Source: Ostrinia nubilalis | Taxonomy: Eukaryota > Arthropoda > Insecta > Lepidoptera > Crambidae | Length of the DNA: 64,000 nucleotides | Assembly (NCBI RefSeq): GCF_963855985.1 | Contig: NC_087095.1 | Location: 1,622,001 to 1,686,000 of the forward strand | Direction: 5' to 3' | In this document: piece after piece, positions 57,006-64,000 of the stretch | Layout: every line of letters starts with the position of its first letter | Position numbering within the stretch: position 1 is the first letter of the stretch | Made by a program: the position numbers and the translations under genes | The notes under the pieces: model-generated | The model's input: only the letters and a program-made list of their open reading frames with translations | What the model was told of the DNA's origin: nothing | Databases searched by the model: none

Positions 57006-59415
57006 TTCAAGTTAATAAAATGACGTGGTATCGTCATCTTAAAAACAAAAATGGTAAATAGTCACAATAATTCATTAATTTTATTTTATAATTTGCCACT
57101 TATATGAATCACATCCTCATACACAGTCCTCAACACCATACATCAGGGCTCATGCAATAATTCATCCGAAGGCCGAGCCGTGTAGTCAAATGGACCGGAA
57201 AATAAACAGAAAAACCAAATCACTCATATTGCAGTGGACAAATCTTTGAATAAAAACGAAGCAAAAAACGCTCCATTTTTTTGCCAGTAGCTGCGAACGG
57301 ATCAAGCATAGAAACATATTCACGAACACGGTGACGATCAAGTCTTAAAACCCAAGTAGGTAACTCAAAGATTTACTTACACGATCTATCTTTGAGTAGG
57401 TAGACTTATCAGACCATAATATTATGTTTTAAATTACAAATCGGTTCTAGCACAGCTCATCTAAATACTGTGATTCAAGGCTGTGTCAGCTAGACAACTT
57501 GCAACTTCAGATTTTTTATTTGCATCAGCACCATTTAAAATGAAGGCATTACTTAATTACCTAGGTAGGTACACACGACAAACTTTTAGATTAAATAATG
57601 TCAAAGCCTGCCTTCAACAGTGAATTAACACGATGAACCCAAAAATGGCTGAACTAAGGAGGCTTTCTACCGAGTCATGCGAGCCACATACGTAAAGTAT
57701 GGCCAACTAGCAGCGATACAAAAGGTCGATACGACTGTCGAGTTGACAATATATTGTCTCTTCCCATCTTGTGTATTTGTCGTAATGTCTCGTTCTCCCG
57801 CCAAAATATTATGTCAAAGTCAGACGGGTTCACCCATGACATTGAGTTTGTTTACATTTGGTATCGCTTCTCATTGGCCGTACTTTTAGAATGTCCATAA
57901 TAATTCTATGATATTTTCGTTCACCGACTACTAAAGGTATTAACTACGCCCAGCTAATGTCATCCCGCTTATTGCTTTTGTTCTAAATGATTGACAGTTA
58001 GGGCTTTCTGAATAATATTGTAGAGCAACCTCGGGTGATGCATATTCATTGTTATATACATATTCAATTATTCCGATGGGTATTTGCAATATCTTATTTA
58101 TTTTTTATTTATTTATTTTAATTACAAGGTTAGGCTTATAATCTAACATTTCTTATATCACTAAACATAAAAATGTTTGTTGTGACATTGCACATTCATC
58201 GCAATAGCTTATAAGTATAAAAATTAATATTATAGTTACTTAAAAGTTGCGAAATCTTTATGTTTAAAAAATAATAAAACTTTTATAACTTTTCAAGTAG
58301 GTTTGATGGAAAAATCTTGTATGTCTTTTAAATAGTAAAGAGTTTTTCTTTTTCTGTATGATAATTTAATAAATACCTACATGTAAGTATATTCCCACCA
58401 GCCTTCCTGAGTGAGTACCTACGGTCTACCCAAGGTTTTTAAATAGTCAAATCTTTTGAGCCTTCAGTCATTATTATAATTATTATTTTAACAAACATAA
58501 ATAAAGCCTCTGAGTAAGTGTTAGTCTCATACAAGGAAACAAGTTCAGTGAATCATAATTAATGGTTTCAAACCATACAATTTCTGACAAAAAGCATGCA
58601 CAATAGCAAATTTGTGTTGACGACCCAAGGAAGTGTTATTAGGCCATTTTAGAGCACCACAGAATTATAATAACACATACAAACCTACATAAATACCTAT
58701 TATAATATTAGGCAAGGTTCCCAAAACTATGGGAAACTATTTACTAGCCGCGTTAGGAGTAAACACATACAGTTACACATTACCTATAGTTCGATATCAC
58801 ATTTTTCTCTACGATAAGCAAGGTTTTTAGGGGATGATTAACTTAGCGTGGCAGTTTCAGCGCATCCTTTGCATTGAGTTACCACCGCATTATCTTGAAG
58901 TTTCTTTTATTAAAATATATTTTCCTCTGGCCCAACAAGGGCTATTTAATAAAACCTAGTTCTGTCAGTGTATACAGAGACTTGACAATTTCATGCAAAC
59001 TCTACAATTACAGTTTCTTTTGTTTTTCTCTCAGCACCAACATATCATTGTCCCGAAGTGTTAGTAGAATACCTAAGCTATATTAGGGGCCTATACACTA
59101 ATAAAATCGTTATTGCTAGCTGCTTCCTAATTTTATCCAGGATTCCAGGTTCCATCCTATCGACCCAATTTGATGGCCCACTCGCATATCTTGGCCGGAC
59201 AGCGAAACGACAATGTCACAACAAGTGGCAAGATATAGTCACGTAATATTTATTCAAAGCCGATCGGGTCACGGTCAGGTGGACTGTTGCTGCATTGTGC
59301 GACTTCCTGCTATTGAAAATGTATTAGAATGTCTGGATTTAGTCATTGCCTCCATTTTATCTAGGTCTAAAGGCCTGTGTTCTGAAAAACGGTCAAGAGT
59401 AAATGCACTAGCCGA

Positions 59416-60428
59416 ATAGTTTCAAATTCAAATTCAAATTATTTATTTGCTCAAAAAATAGGGTAAATACATAAGTGGTGTTGGTATTTTATTAAAAGTG
59501 CATTCCTATTTGGCTAATGTCAGTTAGCATGCAAATTACAATTGATCATAAAATAATGTCGATTGATTACATAATATTATATTTATATTGATTCAAATAA
59601 AATTCATTAGCATATTTTTTCAGTCAAAAACTCAGTGATCGAATAATAGCATTTGTCAATTAAATATTCCTTAAGCTTTAATTTAAATATGTTAAAGTCA
59701 TTTATGTCTCGTATGGATTCCGGTACTTTATTATAGATACGAGGAGCATTTCCAAAGAAACTCTTATTAAATAAAGTAGTTTTAGCTTCGATGGCACACA
59801 GTTTGTTTTTGTGACGTTCACGGGTCCTGAACTCAAATTTATCAATATTATTTTTTATAAATATACAACACTCCAGAATGTATAGACAAGGCAAGTTCAA
59901 GATTTTTTTATTTATGAAATAAGGCTTACATGAGACATCAGACTTTAGACTATACATAGATCTAATGCAGCGTTTTTGTGCTCTAAATACAACTTCCCTG
60001 TTAGATGAATTACCCCAAAAAATTAATCCATATCTAAGTACTGAGGCAACATAGCTGTGGTAGGCTGTTAGTACAGCGCTTTCATTAACTATTAATTGGA
60101 GCCTATAAAGTGCAAATGAGAATTGGCTCAGTTTTTTACAGACATTTTCAGAGTGCAAGGCCCAGTTCAATTTACTGTCTATATTTAACCCAAGGAATTT
60201 GGTTACATTTGTCTTTTCAACAGACTTTCCTAAATATCGAATGTCAAGGTTCAAGTCAATATTCTTTTGGGTAAAGCACATAATTTTGGTTTTATTTAAA
60301 TTAATTTTTAGATTATTAGACTCAAGCCATTTGATTATCAATTTTAAAGATTCGTTAATGTCAGATTCAAGAATTGTCAAATTTTTATTAGCAAATAAAA
60401 TAGTGCTGTCATCGGCAAATAAAGTCAT
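59416..60428 (-). mobile_element. Jockey/CR1-group non-LTR retrotransposon, 5'-truncated
   Basis: The open frame 59607-60428 (minus, 273 residues) begins with FADDSTILFANKN, the reverse transcriptase FADD box. It continues through NKTKIMCFT, KFLGLNID, LRYGLIFWGNSS and AQKRCIRSMYSLKS to the element's C-terminus. The 3' end is a (TTTGAA) repeat at 59420-59440 on the plus strand as AAATTCAAATTC. The upstream part with the first RT motifs is absent. Clade assignment between Jockey and CR1/Daphne is not certain. Confidence 0.85.
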
Positions 60429-60603
60429 ATGATGGTTTGATGCGTGAGTTAAACCGTGGTTAAACGATGCTCAACTGTTTTCTTAACAATTTCTGTGAAG
60501 AAGCTGTTAGATAATGTAGGTAAATGAATTAGCTAGAAAAATGAACTCCAAAAGCAGTGATTCAATAATTTAATTGTGTTTTACTTAATTTTTACAAAAT
60601 AAT

Positions 60604-60686
60604 TTACATCATTCCGCCGTACTTCTTAAGCTTTTCGTTGAAACCTAAGTCTTCCATTGCACTGCGCTGCTCTTGTGTGCAGTATT
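60604..60686 (-). CDS. Gene B last exon
   Basis: This 83-nt exon begins with the codon that completes [11 protein letters not shown] and ends KKYGGMM and TAA. The acceptor is ttcttttcag. The tail is charged and has no hydrophobic anchor. Confidence 0.85.
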
Positions 60687-63555
60687 CTGAAAAGAAAACA
60701 GTGTGCTATGAATTTTCAACTAGTTGAAGATATATAAAAAGTCCTGTGTAGCCAGCATCTACATCTTGGACGTCAATGACCACCCAACAAAGGCCAAGTC
60801 TGTCCCAGGGGAAAGTCAAACTGTCATTGGACCCGCAATGGAATTAACTTAAAGGTTAAAGGAGTTCGAAGTTAAGGATCGACCTTACAATAAGCTACTC
60901 ACGGACAGCCTATCCTCCAATCTGTAAGTCATTGGGGAAGGCCTCTGTTCAGAATGCTATATCCTTAAGCTGAAATGATGATGATGGTGATGATGGATAC
61001 TTACGGACAGTGCTCGGCTCCCAGCCAATGAACTCGCCAGTCCGTTCGTTCTCCGTCTTCAGCCACTCATGAAGAGGCGCGAAGTATTCCAACACTCCTC
61101 CCGCGTCCATGTTCCTTTGGCCGGTCAGCACCTCCATAGCGTCGGGCCACGGCTTGGAAGAACCCATTTGGAGCATGTCACTGGGAATAATGTAGTAAGT
61201 ATAGATTGATACGTCTCAGATTGGTTCGTTAATCTTTGGGACTTGCAAAGAAAAGTACGTGGAATAAACTACTTCGAACAATAAAATTAAAATCTCTTCT
61301 TCTTGTACCAGCGACTAAATGACTGTCAAACTACATAATATGTTTGGATGAGTGGATTTCACAGAGTCATCCTCTGAACAAAACTTCTCAATCAAAATCA
61401 TAACAATTGGTTATAATATCGCTAACAGAAATCCTATGACCGGGCCTCTTCAATATGAGAATTACTGGATTAAACTGCATCTATACAAAACATCAGGTGT
61501 GATCAAAGTAAAGTGCCTGCCCTTTGCTGCATAAAATACTTAGTCACCATTCCAAGGAATTTCCATGCACTCAATATGAAGATTTTGGAAGCATCTTCTT
61601 CTTCTTCTAGTCTACTTCAGCGCTTACCCCAAAGCTGAAGATGTCGCAGTTGGACAGCAGCTTGGCGGGGTGGTCAAGCGAATAGTCGCGTTCTTGGTCT
61701 TATTCAGTTCGTTAGTTCGTTTCAGTCGAATGAAGTCCACTGCTGGACAAAGGCCTCCCCCAATATCCACAGTGAATGACCCTACGCTGCCCGCCGTTGG
61801 AGCGGGTTCTCAAGCGACCACGGGCCAGAAGACGTTATGTAGGCAGGTTTCTCACTAGGTGGACCAATGATCTAGTTCACCAGACCTTCACGTCGCGAGA
61901 AGTACCTGAATGCGCTTCTACTTCAGCACTTACCCCAAAGCCTTCCCAGCAGCTTGGCTGCGGTAGATGTCGCAGTTGGACAGCAGATTGGCGGGGTGGT
62001 CAAGCGAATAGTCGCGTTATTGGTCTTATTCAGTTCGTTAGTTCGTTTCAGTCAAATGAAGTCCACTGCTGGACAAAGGCCTCCTCCAAGGATATCCACA
62101 GTGAATGATCCTACGCTGCCCGCCGTTAGAACGGGTTCTCGAGTGGCGACCACGGGCCAGAAGGCGTTATGTAGGCACTTTTCTCACTAGGTAGACCCAT
62201 TGGTGTGACCCATTGCCCGCCGTGTGGTGACAGCAAAGTAGAATACATTTGACACCAATCCCTACTCTTCCCGCGGGTGTCATAAGAGGCGACTTAGGGA
62301 TCACACATCAAACAGAACGGGCCGCAGCGCTCTCTGAAAAACATCAATTTTATAAACTGCGATCTCCAACCCGCCTGCCAAGCGTGGGGATTTTGGCAAA
62401 ACCCTCCACTATAGTGAAGGAGGCTCATAGTCCAGCAGTGGCCTGTAAAGGGCTGTTGATGATGATGATGATGATGATGAGACCCATTGATCTCATTCAC
62501 CAGACCTTCAGGTCGCGAGAAATACCTGATGCGGATCTACTTCAGCACTTACCCCAAAGCCTTCCCAGCGGCCTGGCTCCTATAGATGTCGCAGTTGGAC
62601 AGCAGTTTGGCGGGGTCGTCGGGCGCGTACTCGCCGGCCAGCTGGCATAGAGCCCGGTGGAATTGGAACTGGATGATGTAGGACACGTAGTACCTGGCGT
62701 AGAGAAGATTGAAGGCTGAAGTATGGTAGTGATAAAGATACATCAAGCTAAGATTGCGGTTTATGTAAGTTGTAAGTCATAATTTGAGTGGCGACCACGA
62801 GCCGGAAGACGTAGCGTGGGCAGGCCTCCCACTAGGTGGATTGACGATCTGGTGAAGGTCGCGGGAGGCGCCTGGATGCGAGCGGCGCAGGACCGGTCTT
62901 TGTGGAAATCCTTACGTCTTTCGGCTGAAACGAACGAACGAACGAAGTCATAATTTGACACAAAAATAGTCTGATGAACTGGCGACTCTACTTATGACAG
63001 TCATTTGATTCGTTCGTATGAGGAGACATTTTATGAAGAACATCGTGAGCTCAATAATGAAGATTACCTACTAACCAAAACCCTAATCTTATAAGTGACT
63101 GTAATTCTAGACAGTTCAATTTTGGTCGGCTGCGGAGATACCACAGCGTAAATGTTAATTCACACCCAATTTGCTAGGAAATAATCCTCGATAATTTCTA
63201 GAAAGCACTAAAATGAAGGAAGTTACGTTTTAAAGTTCAGTTTATTAGAGAGCTGGAAATTGACATGGAATAAAGAATTTGAATTTGAGCTTTTAAGTGA
63301 GTAAGTAATTCACTATTTTGCTCCACGTTTATATTCTTACCTCATATACTCAACATCAGCAGACACATGATACTTAGCGGCAGGGTCAAAATCATCTTCT
63401 GTCCTCGGCACCGGGGGTTCGATTCCCTGCAGCGAGTCTCGCAGCTGCCAGAAGTGGCAGTTGTAGTCCCTTGGAGCTGTGATACCGCGGAACACGCTGT
63501 ATCGGAACAAGTCTAGAAGGTACGCGAATGGAAGGAACACAATCTTCTCCAAACC
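60604..63555 (-). CDS. ACE-like peptidase, family M2 (gene B), 3' end of a tandem paralogue
   Basis: Four exons on the minus strand: 63341-63555, 62553-62693, 61005-61180 and 60604-60686. They join in frame to about 204 residues ending in TAA at 60604-60606. Order of motifs: [84 protein letters not shown], then a hydrophilic tail ending KLKKYGGMM. These match the C-terminal part of secreted insect ACE. No membrane anchor follows, so a soluble secreted product is inferred. The zinc motif exons lie beyond base 64000, so activity cannot be judged. The gene is tandem to gene A on the same strand. A possible ATTAAA poly(A) signal lies at 60569-60574, very close to the stop. Confidence 0.92.
60740..60890 (+). 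repeat. S1 repeat in last intron of gene B
   Basis: TCCTGTGTAGCCAGCATCTA to GTCATTGGACCCGCAATGGA and the trailing GAGTTCGAAGTTAAGGATCG. Confidence 0.7.
60925..60997 (+). mobile_element. Short RTE 3' end in the last intron of gene B
   Basis: TTGGGGAAGGCCTCTGTTCA followed by GCTGAAATGATGATGATGGT: plus orientation, (GAT)n tail. Confidence 0.7.
61005..61180 (-). CDS. Gene B exon [16 protein letters not shown] to GWEPSTV
   Basis: This is a 176-nt exon with acceptor ttattcccag and donor gtaagt (phase 1). It matches NMLSMGASKPWPDALEAFNG to IGW of insect ACE, the end of the conserved M2 domain. Confidence 0.92.
61628..61690 (-). pseudogene. Truncated copy of gene B exon, copy 1
   Basis: On the minus strand this reads [16 protein letters not shown], then loses the YRSQAAGKA codons by an internal deletion and resumes before a donor (gtaagcg). 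It begins at the same junction with RTE sequence as copy 2, so both descend from one tandem unit. Confidence 0.75.
61705..61920. mobile_element. Two RTE 3' fragments in inverted orientation (unit 1)
   Basis: First TTCGTTTCAGTCGAATGAAG to CTCCCCCAATATCC (minus orientation), then TCAAGCGACCACGGGCCAGA to TAGGTGGACCAATGATC (plus orientation). The same head-to-head pair recurs in the next unit, so it was duplicated together with the exon piece. Confidence 0.75.
61934..62016 (-). pseudogene. Truncated copy of gene B exon (3' half plus donor), copy 2
   Basis: On the minus strand this reads [20 protein letters not shown] to GKALG and then the donor gtaagtg, like the real exon at 62553-62693, but the first 20 or so codons ([12 protein letters not shown]) are missing. 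Instead the sequence runs into an RTE 3' end. EYAPDD in the real exon is DYSLDH here, so the copy has diverged or derives from another paralogue. Confidence 0.8.
62035..62195. mobile_element. Two RTE 3' fragments in inverted orientation (unit 2)
   Basis: Repeats the arrangement at 61705-61920 with about 90 percent identity by eye. The retroelement insertion at 62197-62479 follows directly. Confidence 0.75.
62197..62479 (+). mobile_element. Non-LTR retroelement 3' end with (GAT)n tail and target duplication
   Basis: The 283-bp piece reads GCGGGTGTCATAAGAGGCGA early and AGGCTCATAGTCCAGCAGTG, then (TGA/GAT)n at the end, a common lepidopteran non-LTR tail. AGACCCATTG is present on both sides (about 62187-62196 and 62480-62489), so this is a clean, separate insertion into the third exon-duplication unit. 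Confidence 0.75.
62553..62693 (-). CDS. Gene B exon [12 protein letters not shown] to QAAGKALG
   Basis: This is a 141-nt exon with acceptor ctacgccag and donor gtaagtg, phase 2 to 2. It carries the conserved QFQFH helix and the SNCDIY cysteine. Two truncated copies of its 3' part lie downstream at 61934-62016 and 61628-61690. Confidence 0.92.
62785..62945 (+). mobile_element. RTE 3' end (plus orientation) in gene B intron
   Basis: Reads GAGTGGCGACCACGAGCCGG to TCTTTCGGCTGAAACGAACG, with an (ACGA)n tail. Same family as 17645-18362. Confidence 0.85.
63341..63555 (-). CDS. Gene B exon with LEKIVFLPF to [12 protein letters not shown]
   Basis: This is a 215-nt exon with acceptor ttttttccag and donor gtaaga (phase 2). 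It combines what gene A splits between the end of exon 8 and exon 9, so the two paralogues differ in intron position here. KYH of the substrate-binding site is present. Confidence 0.9.
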
Positions 63556-63618
63556 CTGGAAAAAAACAAACCCCTTTTCAGGTCCCCGTAGACAGGTCTG
63601 TTTATTTTTAAATAAACA

Positions 63619-63736
63619 TCTTGAAAAAATCGAACTGCCTTAGACGGGAATCGAACCCACGACCTTTCGCTTGCCGGGCGACTGCTCTGAGCTACTTAGA
63701 GCTACTGTATGAACCCGTCGAATTTTTTCAAGTGTA
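63619..63736 (-). mobile_element. tRNA-like element with inverted ends
   Basis: Minus strand: TAGCTCAGAGCAGTCGCC (box A) and GGGTTCGATTCCCGTC (box B). The unit is bracketed by CTTGAAAAAATCGA and TCGAATTTTTTCAAG, an inverted pair that ordinary SINEs lack. Confidence 0.6.
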
Positions 63737-63829
63737 ATACGCTGTTATGGCCGCGTTTATTGGCTGATAGACTTTTTATTATCTAATCTTTTATTGCCTG
63801 ATAGACTTTGACCGATTCAATCTTTTGTT

Positions 63830-64000
63830 TCAGTCATATGACAGCCATATGACGTCCACAGCTGGACAAAGGCGTCCCTAAAGGATTTCCATTACCACCG
63901 GTCCTGCGTTGTCCGCATCCAGGTACTTCCCGCGACCTTTACTTGATCGTCGGTCTACCTATTGGGGTGGCCTGCCCACACTACGTCTTCCGGCCCGTGG
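63830..64000 (-). mobile_element. RTE 3' end, cut by window edge
   Basis: GTTTCAGTCATATGACAGCC, then the RTE family sequence to CTACGTCTTCCGGCCCGTGG at the last base. Minus orientation. Confidence 0.8.

Larger units (their letters stand above)
52263..60603. other. Intergenic region between gene A start and gene B end
   Basis: The first 130 bp (52263-52395) are GC-rich, with GCACAGTCGG-type start-site candidates on the minus strand and no TATA box; they are the likely gene A promoter and 5' UTR. Further on lie a hAT MITE, an S1 repeat and the Jockey/CR1-like fragment. In 52400-54720, 55000-56850 and 57010-59400 I see no gene. Confidence 0.65.

Noticed and set aside
61776..62108. 110-codon plus-strand frame
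   Set aside because: It is stitched from RTE fragments in both orientations and the antisense of the truncated ACE exon copy.

Overview
The window looks like nuclear DNA of a moth or butterfly. It is AT-rich, its genes have long introns, and it is dense in repeats of lepidopteran type: RTE-clade retrotransposon 3' ends, tRNA-derived SINEs, 120-bp MITEs with TWA target sites, small Helitrons ending in CTAG, and piggyBac-like elements in TTAA. The protein genes (a PV/PY-rich cuticular protein, a Ly6/uPAR protein, peptidase M2 enzymes) fit an insect. The species cannot be named from the sequence.

The backbone is two tandem angiotensin-converting-enzyme-like genes (peptidase family M2) on the minus strand. 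Gene A starts at 52262 with a signal peptide and an unusual low-complexity N-terminal extension. It runs through nine exons to 8467 and continues past the left edge. All three zinc ligands are present. Gene B enters from the right edge; its last four coding exons (63555 to 60604) end in the window. About 8.3 kb separate the stop of B from the start of A.

Two unrelated host genes lie on the plus strand inside gene A: a three-exon GPI-anchored Ly6/uPAR gene (24669-28136) in intron 7, and a two-exon PYPV-repeat cuticular-type gene (4259-5469) in the intron that follows exon 9. Intron 1 of gene A (19 kb) carries a complete-looking Harbinger transposon (39556-43506) with an intact transposase gene, an intact convergent Myb/SANT-like gene, perfect 16-bp terminal inverted repeats and a TTT target duplication. 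It also carries a 927-bp foldback element with a 9-bp target duplication.

The most unusual structures are partial exon duplications in both ACE paralogues. In gene A the 3' part of exon 5, with its splice donor, is present three times in about 200-bp steps; one extra copy is open and in frame and one is frameshifted. In gene B the 3' part of the penultimate-but-one exon, with its donor, is present three times in about 300-bp steps, mixed with RTE fragments. A second unexplained pattern is that three otherwise different repeats (21.4-22.1 kb, 37.8-38.0 kb, 47.9-48.9 kb) are built of degenerate units of about 15-16 bp.

Most remaining sequence is intron or intergenic DNA made of repeats, many nested in each other.
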